Source: Gudongella oleilytica (GTDB taxonomy: Bacteria; Bacillota; Clostridia; Tissierellales; Tissierellaceae). From it: 64,000 nucleotides of DNA. Position 1 is the stretch's first letter. Every line of letters begins with the position of its first letter. The DNA lies in contig NZ_CP035130.1 of NCBI RefSeq assembly GCF_004101785.1, forward strand, positions 1 to 64,000, written 5' to 3'. Positions 31,574-40,672 of this stretch are shown one piece after another. The position numbers and the translations under genes are program-made. Below the pieces are notes generated by a model. That model did not search any database. It had not been told where the DNA came from and was given only the letters and a program-made list of their open reading frames with translations.

Positions 31574-33729
31574 AGATAAGAGTAAAAGTAAAAACTATAC
31601 TTCTTGGCATGCTAATTATCGGGATCCTATACTTCTGGGGCATACCCCAGGCGACACTTGGAATAGCTAATTACCTGTATACAAGGAATAATGATAAAGC
31701 ACAGCTTTATTATGAAAAATATGCAAATACAAGGAAATCCGTAAGCAGCAGGCTAATTTTTGCTGAAAGCCTTGTGAACTACTATTCCAGGTTCGTAATC
31801 TACAGCCAGGGCTGGGGAGGAGGAAATGGAGTATCACAGGAGGAAATGGAGAAAGCAGAGGAAGTGCTGCACTTAAACCTTAGAGAAAATCCATCTAAAT
31901 CAGAGCTAAAGGATTATATATCATCATACAGAATGCTGATGGACATGGCAATCGCCGAAGGATCGCCTGATAAGCTTAAGGAGCTGATCAGATGGGGCGA
32001 GAAGAGCAATATTACTGAAATCAAAGAGATTAGTAGTATATACACAGCATTTCTTCATACAATCAATCGTGATTTTTCAAAGGCTGAGATTATTATAGAA
32101 GATTTGGAAAGAGCAGGGAGCAATGATCCAAGGCTGCAAATCATGAGGGGAGAGTTAGCTTTATTCCAGGGTAATATCGAAGAGGCAACAAGGCTATATG
32201 ATGAATTTAGCAAAAGTAACTGGAAGGAACAGGAAGACACATATTTTGGCTCAAGAGCGTATTTGGATAGAAAATTTTGGCTTGAACAAGCGAGCGAACA
32301 TATCGGTGAAGATGGCTTCATTGAAGGAAGGATCCTCTTTGAAGGAAAGCCAATGGCGTTCGTAGAGATTTATCTCCAGTATGCTGACGGTGGCTTCAGG
32401 GCTGGAGGAGACGGCTATATAGCAATAACTGATGAAAATGGCCACTTCAAAAGCATAGGGCTAAAAAAAGGGCTCTACGATATCGGAGTAGGAACTATGG
32501 AAAGTATTTTGGTAGACAAGGTTTTTTCCAGAACGGAACCAGGATATGTGGAGGTAGGAGAGGGTATAACGACAGTTGATTTCAAATTTAGAAACACTAT
32601 AAAGGTCCTGTCACCTCAGCCAGGGACATATTTGGATTCTGATGAGCTAATTGTCCAATGGGAGGAGGTTCCCGGAGCGGCTTATTATACAGTTGAGCCT
32701 GTGGTATTTACAGACCCCATCAATAAATCAGGCGGATACTTCAGAAGAGCTATCGAGTCTGTAGAAGGAGAGATAAGATTTACAAGTGATTCAGCGAGAT
32801 TCAAGGTGTCAGAGCTTCTTTATGCCAGCGGTGGATTAACACGAGAAGGAAATGACTGGATCCTGGGACCAGGTGCAGTTCTCGGGATGTTTCTACCTGG
32901 AGTCGAGTATCCGATAACTGTAAATGCTTATACAAAGGACAATGGACTAATAACGAGCAGTCTCCCGATGAGGACATATTATGACAGCCTTCCAAGCGTC
33001 ATAATGCCAGGTGAACTATCGGAAGGTCAAAGACTTGTCACAGGGATGGATTATCCGGAAGCTATCCAGCACTATGAGGATATTCTTATAGAAGACCCAG
33101 AAGACGTTGAAGCAATAACAAGCTTGGCAAAGCTTTATGGATTAGGATGGAAGAGAGGGGAAAAGAACCTAGATAGAGCCTTTGATCTGTCAGATTCAAT
33201 AATGGAATCTGACTTAAGGTCTGACATATTGAACACTATTTTGCAGGAGATGACCTCTGAGGAGATTATTCAAAATGAGAAGATTGTACTTGAAGTCATA
33301 GAGTCCCTTGATAATCTCAAGAACGATGACTCAAAATATATTGAATTCAAGTTCCACAGAGCTAAAAAGGACTGGAAGGCTGCAAGGGCTGCCCTGGAAA
33401 AGCTGGAAAGCTATGTACCGGACACACTTGTTTTCCTTGACTTATACTTTGAGGACTACGATAAGGCAATTGAAAGACTTAAAGACAAAAGGTTCTACCC
33501 ATCGAGACTCCAAGGATCGATATTTACGGATGCGGTGGCAGCTCTAAAGGAAAATCCACCTTCATCGAGCGATTTAAGCGTATTCAGGGAATTCGTCGAA
33601 AGGTTGATAGGTGACGGCGCATATGAAAACAGTGGAGTCATTTATACGTCGACAACAGGAAGACTGAGGGACAAAAACCTTAAGACAATAATCGACGAGA
33701 TATACAATCAAAGGCACTGGAATCAATAA
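31570..33729 (+). CDS. Membrane-anchored TPR protein with carboxypeptidase-regulatory-like domain
   Basis: A 719-residue protein starting at a GTG that overlaps the preceding stop. A membrane segment lies at residues 8-27 and the rest is probably outside the cell. TPR-like helices (KAEIIIEDLERA, GELALFQGNIEEATRLYDEF) come first. A beta-sandwich like carboxypeptidase regulatory domains follows at about residues 255-340 (FEGKPMAFVEIYLQY, ITDENGHFKSIGLKKGLYDIGVG), then an Ig-like part (LSPQPGTYLDSDELIVQWEEV) and more TPR. It is the likely effector or sensor of the ECF operon. No catalytic motif is recognised. Confidence 0.7.
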   Translation: MKIRVKVKTILLGMLIIGILYFWGIPQATLGIANYLYTRNNDKAQLYYEKYANTRKSVSSRLIFAESLVNYYSRFVIYSQGWGGGNGVSQEEMEKAEEVLHLNLRENPSKSELKDYISSYRMLMDMAIAEGSPDKLKELIRWGEKSNITEIKEISSIYTAFLHTINRDFSKAEIIIEDLERAGSNDPRLQIMRGELALFQGNIEEATRLYDEFSKSNWKEQEDTYFGSRAYLDRKFWLEQASEHIGEDGFIEGRILFEGKPMAFVEIYLQYADGGFRAGGDGYIAITDENGHFKSIGLKKGLYDIGVGTMESILVDKVFSRTEPGYVEVGEGITTVDFKFRNTIKVLSPQPGTYLDSDELIVQWEEVPGAAYYTVEPVVFTDPINKSGGYFRRAIESVEGEIRFTSDSARFKVSELLYASGGLTREGNDWILGPGAVLGMFLPGVEYPITVNAYTKDNGLITSSLPMRTYYDSLPSVIMPGELSEGQRLVTGMDYPEAIQHYEDILIEDPEDVEAITSLAKLYGLGWKRGEKNLDRAFDLSDSIMESDLRSDILNTILQEMTSEEIIQNEKIVLEVIESLDNLKNDDSKYIEFKFHRAKKDWKAARAALEKLESYVPDTLVFLDLYFEDYDKAIERLKDKRFYPSRLQGSIFTDAVAALKENPPSSSDLSVFREFVERLIGDGAYENSGVIYTSTTGRLRDKNLKTIIDEIYNQRHWNQ

Positions 33730-33739
33730 TTGCAACTAT

Positions 33740-33790
33740 AACTCCTCTCTGCTTGGGTATACATAAATTAGCCAAATCAAGAGAGGAGTT
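33740..33790 (+). promoter_or_regulatory. Hairpin that would hide the adh ribosome site
   Basis: AACTCCTCTC (33740-33749) is perfectly complementary to GAGAGGAGTT (33781-33790), and the latter contains the AGGAG ribosome site of the alcohol dehydrogenase gene. If paired, the site is masked. It could alternatively end the upstream TPR transcript, but the 31-base loop and short T run make a poor terminator. Confidence 0.55.
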
Positions 33791-33795
33791 TTATA

Positions 33796-34959
33796 ATGAA
33801 GAATTTTAGCTTTTATACCCCCACAATGATCAAATTCGGTAAAAGAAGCATTTCCAAGCTGAGCCGAATAATAGATGGCAAATACAACAGGATCTTACTT
33901 CATTATGGTGGAGGAAGCATTAAGAAAAATGGCGTGTATCAGGATGTGATCGAGCAGCTCCACATGACTGGAGCAAAGGTTTTCGAGCTGGGAGGAGTAG
34001 CTCCAAATCCGAAGCTTTCGCTTGTGAGAGAAGGCATAGAGCTTGCAAAGAAAGAGAATATTGACCTTGTCCTTGCGGTAGGCGGCGGAAGTGCCATAGA
34101 TTCAGCAAAGGCAATAGCTCTTGGAGCACTTACTGACATAGACATCTGGGATTTCTATATGGGGAAGGCCAAGGTAGAAAGAGCACTCCCTGTTGGAGTA
34201 GTTCTTACTCTTCCTGCCACAGGCAGCGAGACGAGCATGGGCAGTGTAATCACTAATGAGGAAGAACAGCTTAAGCACTCAGTTGACGATGACCTTCTAA
34301 GACCAGCCTTCGCAATAATGGACCCCGAGTATTCAATGACCTTGCCTGACACCCAAACGTTCGCCGGGATCATGGATATACTTTCACACATATTTGAAAG
34401 ATACTTTACAAACACTCCGGACGTTAATCTCACTGATGAGCTCAGCGAAGGCACCATGAGGAATGTTATAAAAAATGCATATATCCTTAAGAAAGACCCC
34501 AAGAACTACAATGCAAGAGCAGAGATCATGCTGTCAGGGACACTAGCCCATAATGGTCTTTTAGGCCTTGGCAGGGATGATGACTGGGCAAGCCACAGGA
34601 TAGCCCATCAATTAAGCGCTCTCTATGGAACTACCCACGGAGACAGTCTGGCAATAATCTTCCCAGCATGGATGAAATACGTATACAGGACTAACCCGGA
34701 AAGATTCAGCCGTTTTGCGACAAAGGTATTCGGAGTATCGGATGCAGGCAAATCAAATGAGATGCTTGCCTTAGAGGGCATAAACAGATTTGAGGAGTTC
34801 CTGACTAAAATTGGTCTTCCAAGGACATTCCCTGAAGGAAACATACCCACGGATAACCTTGAGCTAATGTCAGAAAAGGCTGTCCTTATGGGTCCGATAG
34901 GAGCCTTTAAGGTCCTTGAAAAAGAGGATGTCCTTAAAATCTATAATCTTGCTCTATAG
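33796..34959 (+). CDS. Iron-containing alcohol dehydrogenase (BdhA/YqhD group)
   Basis: A 387-residue group III alcohol dehydrogenase that reduces aldehydes such as butyraldehyde with NAD(P)H. The family opening YTPTMIKFGK, the nucleotide motif AVGGGSAIDSAKAIA near residue 95, and TLPATGSETSMGSVI are present. Iron ligands are expected in the GIMDILSHIFERYF and HRIAHQLSALYGTTHGDSLA regions. AGAGGAG precedes the ATG within a hairpin. A plausible sink for fermentation electrons; substrate range is not visible from sequence. Confidence 0.93.
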   Translation: MKNFSFYTPTMIKFGKRSISKLSRIIDGKYNRILLHYGGGSIKKNGVYQDVIEQLHMTGAKVFELGGVAPNPKLSLVREGIELAKKENIDLVLAVGGGSAIDSAKAIALGALTDIDIWDFYMGKAKVERALPVGVVLTLPATGSETSMGSVITNEEEQLKHSVDDDLLRPAFAIMDPEYSMTLPDTQTFAGIMDILSHIFERYFTNTPDVNLTDELSEGTMRNVIKNAYILKKDPKNYNARAEIMLSGTLAHNGLLGLGRDDDWASHRIAHQLSALYGTTHGDSLAIIFPAWMKYVYRTNPERFSRFATKVFGVSDAGKSNEMLALEGINRFEEFLTKIGLPRTFPEGNIPTDNLELMSEKAVLMGPIGAFKVLEKEDVLKIYNLAL

Positions 34960-35026
34960 GGATGGATTTTAAGGATTAATCTGCTATACTTGAGGAAGGT
35001 TTGTTATTAGGGGGAAGTGAAAATTG

Positions 35027-35848
35027 ATGAAATATGCCTATGAATATTACAAGAAATCTGCAGAGTATATCCAGGAGCGGGCTGGAGGAGAAATCGGGCT
35101 TGGGCTTGTTCTCGGTTCTTCATTAGGGGGAATATCAGAGCTTATACAAGATAGAATAATAATCAAGTATAAAGAGATACCTAATTTCTTGATGTCTACC
35201 GTAGATTCCCACGCAGGGGAGCTCCTTATAGGGACCCTAAGTGGGAAAAAAGTGGTTTGCATGAGCGGTCGGTTCCACTACTACGAAGGATATGAGTTTG
35301 AGAGGCTTGCGGTTCCCATGAGAGTTTTTAAGCTATTGGGCGTAAAAAAGGTGATCCTAACAAATGCAGCCGGTGGGATCAATACCGACTACAAGCCTGG
35401 AGATGTAATGTTAATATCTGATCACATCAAGCTTACCGGGGCAAGTCCGGTAAGAGGACCAAATATCCCTGAGCTGGGACCCAGGTTCTTTGACGTTTCC
35501 AACATGTACACCAGGACCCTCAGAGAGCTCGCTAAAGCTGAGGCCGAGAAACAAGGAATAGACCTAAAGGAAGGAGTTTATTTCTACGCTACAGGCCCGC
35601 AGTTTGAAACGCCTGCTGAGATCAGAGCAATGAGGATACTTGGAGGCGACGCTGTTGGAATGTCAACCGTGACCGAGGCTATCACTGCTGCTCATTGCGG
35701 TATGGAGGTCCTGGGTATTTCTCTGATAACAAACATGGCAGCTGGAGTTCTCGACCAACCGGTCACCACAGAGGAAGTTGACCTTGAGGGCAGAAAAGCG
35801 AAGGATAAGCTGGAACGGTTGATTACATCGGTAGTAGGCGCAATGTAG
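35027..35848 (+). CDS. Purine nucleoside phosphorylase (PNP-I, trimeric type)
   Basis: A 273-residue enzyme that cleaves purine nucleosides with phosphate to base and ribose 1-phosphate. Signature text: LGSSLGGIS for the phosphate loop, then VILTNAAGGIN, GPQFETPAEIRA and GMSTVTEAITAAHCG. The conserved Asn is in LITNMAAG. The ATG at 35027 has GGGGAAGTG upstream; a TTG 3 bases earlier is less likely. It is followed after 10 bases by an MtnA-family gene, so a role in methylthioadenosine or 5'-deoxyadenosine salvage is plausible. Confidence 0.92.
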   Translation: MKYAYEYYKKSAEYIQERAGGEIGLGLVLGSSLGGISELIQDRIIIKYKEIPNFLMSTVDSHAGELLIGTLSGKKVVCMSGRFHYYEGYEFERLAVPMRVFKLLGVKKVILTNAAGGINTDYKPGDVMLISDHIKLTGASPVRGPNIPELGPRFFDVSNMYTRTLRELAKAEAEKQGIDLKEGVYFYATGPQFETPAEIRAMRILGGDAVGMSTVTEAITAAHCGMEVLGISLITNMAAGVLDQPVTTEEVDLEGRKAKDKLERLITSVVGAM

Positions 35849-35858
35849 GAGGTAGAGG

Positions 35859-36917
35859 ATGCATAGAGAGGATAGAGATTTGGCATTTATGCTTCAATAT
35901 CACAACGTAGCCTGGTATGAGGATGGCAAGGTCAGGATCCTGGACAGACGGATTTACCCTGCGCAAAAGAGTTTCGAGATTTGTGAAAGTCACAAAGAGG
36001 TGGCTAAGGCAGTAGCCGACATGGTAACCCAGAGTGCAGGCCCATTTCTTGCTGCTGGCATGGGTATGGCCTTGGCGGCTTACGAGGCTAGAAATATGGC
36101 CAGAGAAGCTAAGCTAAGGTTCCTCGATGAAGCGGCTGACACAATATCAAGCGCCAGGCCGACAACCGCAAAGAGGATGAGGCTTATCGTCGATGGCTGT
36201 CTGGAAGCTGCAAGGTCCTCCATTGATCTGGATGAGAAGCTGGATCAGGTTATATTCGAGCATACCATTAAGGTAACGAATGAAAGATATGCAAGAGTTG
36301 GCCTGGTGGCTAAAAACCTTGTGGACATGTTCCCGGACAAAGGTACAGTAATGACCCAATGCTTCGGAGAAACAATAGTTGGAATGATGTTAAGGGAAGC
36401 TAAAGTCAGAGGAAAGAACATAAAGCTGTTTGTTCCCGAGACAAGGCCGTACTTCCAGGGAGCAAGGCTGACTGCAAGTGTAGCTTATGATCAGGGCTTT
36501 GACGTTACAGTAATAACAGATAACATGCCTGCATTCGTTATGGAGAGAAAAGGCGTTGATGTATTCACATCGGCTGCTGATGCTATATGTATGGATGGCT
36601 ACGTGGTAAATAAGATCGGTACCTTCCAAATAGCTATAGTTGCGAAGTATATGGGCGTCCCGTATTTTGTAACGGGAGTCCCGGACAGGGGACATGAGAC
36701 AATAAAAACAGTGACTATTGAAGAAAGAGATCCTGATTTTGTCCTTCAGGCCATGGGAGTAAGAACGGCCATGGAAGGAGTAAAAGGATTTTATCCTTCC
36801 TTTGATGCCACACCACCACATCTGGTAAGCGGAGTGGTAACTGATAAAGGGATATTTTCTCCATATGATCTGTACAGATACTTTGGAGATAGCGACAAAG
36901 CAGAGCTGGTGCTGTAA
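35859..36917 (+). CDS. mtnA: S-methyl-5-thioribose-1-phosphate isomerase family (MtnA / eIF2B-like)
   Basis: A 352-residue eIF2B-alpha-fold sugar-phosphate isomerase. MtnA converts methylthioribose 1-phosphate to the ribulose form. The segment SSARPTTAKRM resembles the MtnA phosphate-binding arginine region, a Cys occurs in MTQCFGETIVG, and the Asp-containing segment SAADAICMDGYVVNKIGT matches the family. It differs somewhat from classic MtnA (usually ADRIxxNGDVANKIGT), so a ribose 1,5-bisphosphate or 5-deoxyribose 1-phosphate isomerase is possible. Its operon partner PNP would supply the 1-phosphate. Confidence 0.82.
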   Translation: MHREDRDLAFMLQYHNVAWYEDGKVRILDRRIYPAQKSFEICESHKEVAKAVADMVTQSAGPFLAAGMGMALAAYEARNMAREAKLRFLDEAADTISSARPTTAKRMRLIVDGCLEAARSSIDLDEKLDQVIFEHTIKVTNERYARVGLVAKNLVDMFPDKGTVMTQCFGETIVGMMLREAKVRGKNIKLFVPETRPYFQGARLTASVAYDQGFDVTVITDNMPAFVMERKGVDVFTSAADAICMDGYVVNKIGTFQIAIVAKYMGVPYFVTGVPDRGHETIKTVTIEERDPDFVLQAMGVRTAMEGVKGFYPSFDATPPHLVSGVVTDKGIFSPYDLYRYFGDSDKAELVL

Positions 36918-36920
36918 ATT

Positions 36921-36960
36921 CGGCTGCTGGGTAAAAATATCCAGCAGCCCTCAATTTTTG
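36921..36960 (+). terminator. Terminator after mtnA
   Basis: GGCTGCTGG and CCAGCAGCC form a 9-pair stem with a loop of about 11 bases, followed by CTCAATTTTTG. Confidence 0.75.
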
Positions 36961-37052
36961 TAATTTTTGATATAGACAAGCGCTCATGCAAGGTGATAAT
37001 ATATAAGTATAGACGGGAAAAGGTTTTCCGATTTAAAATGGAGGTGTATGCC

Positions 37053-38237
37053 ATGCAATTGAAATTTGCAAAGAGAATGGAAAATATCAAGGCCTCTGAA
37101 ATCAGAGAGCTACTTAAACTGACCCAAAGACCTGAAATCATTTCCTTCGCGGGCGGACTGCCGGCTGCTGAGCTGTTCCCAGTTGAAGAGATGATACATA
37201 TCAGCAAGGAAGTAATAGAGAAGCACGGCTCCAAAGCGCTGCAATATGGTCCCACTGAGGGGTATCAGCCGCTGAGAGAAGCTATCGCCAGGAGGATGGA
37301 GAAGGTAAATGTCCATATGACTGCGAATGACGTTCTTGTTACAAGTGGATCACAGCAAGGTCTGGACTTTGCAGCTAAGATATTCATCAATCCTGGGGAC
37401 GTTATAATCGTTGAAAAACCAAGTTATCTTGGAGCTATCAATGCATTCAAAGCCTACGAGCCGAAATTTATTGACATTGAGCTTGAGGACGATGGAATGA
37501 ATATGGAGGAGCTTGAAGAAATTCTTAAGAATACCGAGAATGTCAAGTATATCTACGTTATACCAGATTTCCAGAATCCATCAGGAAAAACGTGGTCTAC
37601 TGAAAAGAGGAAGAAGCTTGTTGAGCTTGCTAATAAATATGACATCGTAATAGTTGAAGACAATCCATATGGCGAGCTGAGATTTGAAGGAGAAATATTG
37701 CCTGCAATAAAGCACTATGACACAGAGGGAAGAGTAATATTCTTTGGAACCTTCTCAAAGATATTCTGCCCAGGCCTAAGACTTGGTTGGGTAGCGGCAT
37801 CTCCGGAGATCCTGAACAAATTCATACTGGTCAAGCAAGGTGCTGATCTTCAATCAAGCACCATATCTCAGATCGAGGTAGCGACATTCCTTGAAAACTA
37901 CAATATCGAGGAGCATATAGAAAAGATCAAGGAAACCTATCTTAGAAGAAGAAATCTTATGCTTAAGGTAATGGATGAGGAGTTTCCTGAGGGCGTGAAG
38001 TTCACAAGACCACAGGGCGGTTTGTTCACATGGGTAGAGCTGCCCGACTACATCAACACCAGAGATTTGGCAGTAAAGGCTCTCGAAAAGCATGTTGCAT
38101 TTGTACCGGGAGGTTCATTCTTCGCCAATGGAGGAAATGAGCATTGCATGAGACTTAACTACTCAGCCATGAGCGACGAACTTATCGTTGAGGGAATGAA
38201 GCGACTTGCCCAGGTTATAAAGGAAGCTATGAAATAG
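37053..38237 (+). CDS. PLP-dependent aminotransferase (LysN/2-aminoadipate type)
   Basis: A 394-residue fold-type I aminotransferase related to the catalytic half of MocR proteins but without a DNA-binding domain. Features include SFAGGLPAAELFP, VTSGSQQGLDFAAK, PDFQNPSGKTWS and the PLP lysine in GTFSKIFCPGLRLGW. GGAGGTG at 37040 sets the start ATG at 37053; the longer frame from 36993 includes that site. It is monocistronic. Likely substrates are 2-aminoadipate, branched-chain or aromatic amino acids with 2-oxoglutarate. Confidence 0.9.
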   Translation: MQLKFAKRMENIKASEIRELLKLTQRPEIISFAGGLPAAELFPVEEMIHISKEVIEKHGSKALQYGPTEGYQPLREAIARRMEKVNVHMTANDVLVTSGSQQGLDFAAKIFINPGDVIIVEKPSYLGAINAFKAYEPKFIDIELEDDGMNMEELEEILKNTENVKYIYVIPDFQNPSGKTWSTEKRKKLVELANKYDIVIVEDNPYGELRFEGEILPAIKHYDTEGRVIFFGTFSKIFCPGLRLGWVAASPEILNKFILVKQGADLQSSTISQIEVATFLENYNIEEHIEKIKETYLRRRNLMLKVMDEEFPEGVKFTRPQGGLFTWVELPDYINTRDLAVKALEKHVAFVPGGSFFANGGNEHCMRLNYSAMSDELIVEGMKRLAQVIKEAMK

Positions 38238-38250
38238 TCTATATTAAAAA

Positions 38251-38280
38251 TTATCCGCAGGGCTTAAGCCCTGCGGATTT
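38251..38280. terminator. Bidirectional terminator between aminotransferase and phoR
   Basis: ATCCGCAGGGCTT and AAGCCCTGCGGAT form a near-perfect palindromic stem flanked by A and T runs. It serves both converging genes. Confidence 0.9.
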
Positions 38281-38289
38281 TCATCGACT

Positions 38290-39348
38290 TTATTTAGGGA
38301 GCTTTACAGTTATGGTAGTCCCCTTGTTTACTTCACTATCGAGAAGAACGCTGCCTCCGTGGAACTCTACTATATGCTTTACTATCGCAAGACCAAGGCC
38401 AGTACCCTCGACTTTCTTTGAACGACTTTTATCAACTCTATAGAATCTTTCAAAGACTCTCTCGACATCATCCTTTGGAATGCCGATTCCTGTATCGGTA
38501 ACCCTCATCACTCCATAGGTACCCTCCTCTGAAATGCTTACTGTAACACTTCCTCCAAATCGGTTGTACTTGATGGCATTGTCTACAAGGTTGAAAATAA
38601 GATCCTGTACCATTCTCCTGTCTCCACGAACCTGGATGGGCGAGCCTACAACGGATAGCTCCACAGATTTTTCCTTGGCAGAAAAGCGCAGCTTCTCGAC
38701 GAGATCCTGGACTATACCATACAACTCCAGACTTTCAAATGTCTTAATGGCATTTGAGTCCTCAAGCCTTGAGAGACTTATGACCGAATCTATAAGCTCT
38801 AAAAGTCTAGAGCCCTCCTTGTGGATGACCCCTGCAAATTTTTTGGAGTCATCTGCATTAGAAACCCCGTTTTGCAACATTTCTGAATAGCCAATGATAG
38901 ATGTAAGCGGCGTTTTGAGCTCATGGGATACATTGGCAGTGAATTCTCTTCTCACCTTCTCTGCTTCCCTCATCTCATGAAGAGCCAGATCTATCTGCTT
39001 CTTTTGTCTGTCGATAGTGTCAACAAAAGGCCTGATCTCAGGATAAATAGATACCTCAGTCACAGGGTTTCCGGACAATATACTTTCCACACTCGAGGCT
39101 ATTCTTTTTATGGGAGCCATAAGCCTGTCTGCAAGCCTGTGAGACAATAAGTACAGCGTTACCAAAAGCAGAACCAAAACACCGACTGCAGCAGGCAACA
39201 TAGACATCAGCACTTCAAAGAAACTTAGATTTTCTATACTCCCAGGCCCTCTGGCTAAATCGTATACTACAAAGGCCATAGCCATAGTGGTGATGGTCAT
39301 CGCAATGCTAACTATTACCGCAAGGTATGCATATATCCTGTTTTGCAT
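38290..39348 (-). CDS. phoR: Sensor histidine kinase, PhoR type
   Basis: A 352-residue membrane kinase. Two membrane segments lie at about residues 7-30 and 48-70, and a HAMP-like linker follows (LADRLMAPIKRIASSVESIL). The phosphoacceptor His is in FTANVSHELKTPLTSIIGYSE. ATP-binding boxes are NLVDNAIKYN, DTGIGIP and GTGLGLAIVKH. There is little extracellular sequence and no PAS domain. It is last in the phoU-phoB-phoR unit, so it probably responds to phosphate limitation through a transporter-linked signal; no pst genes are nearby. Confidence 0.92.
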   Translation of the reverse strand: MQNRIYAYLAVIVSIAMTITTMAMAFVVYDLARGPGSIENLSFFEVLMSMLPAAVGVLVLLLVTLYLLSHRLADRLMAPIKRIASSVESILSGNPVTEVSIYPEIRPFVDTIDRQKKQIDLALHEMREAEKVRREFTANVSHELKTPLTSIIGYSEMLQNGVSNADDSKKFAGVIHKEGSRLLELIDSVISLSRLEDSNAIKTFESLELYGIVQDLVEKLRFSAKEKSVELSVVGSPIQVRGDRRMVQDLIFNLVDNAIKYNRFGGSVTVSISEEGTYGVMRVTDTGIGIPKDDVERVFERFYRVDKSRSKKVEGTGLGLAIVKHIVEFHGGSVLLDSEVNKGTTITVKLPK

Positions 39349-39351
39349 AAA

Positions 39352-40017
39352 TTAACCTCCAAACTTGTAGCCTACGCCTCGCACGGTCTGGACAGATTCA
39401 CCCGCATCCCCAAGCTTCATCCTCAGAGTCCTTATATGGACATCTACTGTTCTGGATTCCCCCTCGAAATCAAAGCCCCAAACCACATTCATGATCTTTT
39501 CTCTGGTAAGAACAAGTCCCTGATTCTTCATCAAATAGTGCAACAGATCAAATTCCTTGGGAGTTAAAATTATTTCCTTCCCGTTTGTAGTAACTAAATG
39601 CTTCTCGTAGTCAAGACTCACACCGCCGATAGATATGGCATCAGCTTCAATGCGTGGTTGAGCTCTTCTAAGGACTGCCCTTATTCTTGACAACAGCTCC
39701 ATTACCCCAAAGGGCTTTGCAATATAGTCATCAGCACCCATATCAAGGGCTCTTACCTTATCAAATTCACTGGTCTTAGAGGTCAGCATTATTACTGGGA
39801 CACCCTGAGTTCGGGTATCATTACGAAGCTGTTTCAATATACTGTAGCCGTCAGCACCTGGAAGCATGATGTCAAGCAGCACAAGATCAGGGATAGGAGA
39901 TGTAAAAAGCCCTTCACCGGATTCGAAGCCAACGGCATTATAACCCTCATTTCTCAGAGCATATAAAACCAGCTCTCTTATGCTTTCATCATCCTCAATA
40001 CAGTATATCAGCTTCAT
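39352..40017 (-). CDS. phoB: Response regulator, PhoB/OmpR family
   Basis: A 221-residue regulator. The receiver domain has the phosphoacceptor Asp in LVLLDIMLPGADGY, the conserved Thr/Ser and Lys in VIMLTSKT and DYIAKPFG, and a C-terminal winged helix ending VQTVRGVGYKFGG. AAGGAG lies about 9 bases before ATG 40017 (MKLIYCIEDD); the longer frame to 40044 overlaps phoU and is rejected. It is 3 bases from phoR, so the pair is coupled. Confidence 0.93.
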   Translation of the reverse strand: MKLIYCIEDDESIRELVLYALRNEGYNAVGFESGEGLFTSPIPDLVLLDIMLPGADGYSILKQLRNDTRTQGVPVIMLTSKTSEFDKVRALDMGADDYIAKPFGVMELLSRIRAVLRRAQPRIEADAISIGGVSLDYEKHLVTTNGKEIILTPKEFDLLHYLMKNQGLVLTREKIMNVVWGFDFEGESRTVDVHIRTLRMKLGDAGESVQTVRGVGYKFGG

Positions 40018-40021
40018 ATGA

Positions 40022-40672
40022 TCAACTCCTTGTGAAATGGTCACCTGCTATGGCAAAGTATACCCATTCCGCAATGTTTTGCGCATGGTCGCCAATTCTT
40101 TCAAAATATTTAGCGATCATCATCAGGTCAATAGCTTGTTCGCTGGAACCGGTACCTGCTTTGATAGAGCCGATCAGCTCATCCTTTATTACACTAAACA
40201 GGTCGTCGACGATATCATCGTAATAGATAACTTTTTTTGCAAGCTCGATATCTCTCCTAACAAAGGCATCAATGCTATCTCTAACCATCTTTATAGTAGC
40301 ATCTGCCATCTGCGGGATGTGAACAAGCTCTTTAAGATACGTTTGATCGGCAAGTCTTATTGTGATTTCTGATATGTCCGCTGATTGGTCGCCTATCCTT
40401 TCCATATCCGTTATCATTTTTAAGGCTGATGAAATAAGCCTTAGGTCTCTTGCAACAGGTTGTTGTCTAAGTATCAGCTTCAGACAAAGATCCTCGATGG
40501 CTCTTTCCATATCGTTGACTTCCTTGTCTCCCGCGATGACCCTCCCCGCCAGTTCCACATCCTGTGTCTTTAGAGCAGTTACAGTAGCTTCAATGGAGCT
40601 TTCTATGAGATTTCCCATCTCAGTCAGTTCAAAATTAAGCTTTTCAAGATCCTGATCAAATTTACTCCTCAT
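40022..40672 (-). CDS. phoU: Phosphate-signalling protein PhoU
   Basis: A 216-residue PhoU with its two-repeat helical structure: DKEVNDMERAIEDLCLKLI in the first half and YDDIVDDLFSVIKDELIG in the second, then YFERIGDHAQNIAEWVYF. PhoU links the phosphate transporter to the PhoR kinase and dampens the response. GAGGATG precedes the start. It is first in this minus-strand unit, an order that leaves the Pst transporter elsewhere. Confidence 0.93.
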   Translation of the reverse strand: MRSKFDQDLEKLNFELTEMGNLIESSIEATVTALKTQDVELAGRVIAGDKEVNDMERAIEDLCLKLILRQQPVARDLRLISSALKMITDMERIGDQSADISEITIRLADQTYLKELVHIPQMADATIKMVRDSIDAFVRRDIELAKKVIYYDDIVDDLFSVIKDELIGSIKAGTGSSEQAIDLMMIAKYFERIGDHAQNIAEWVYFAIAGDHFTRS

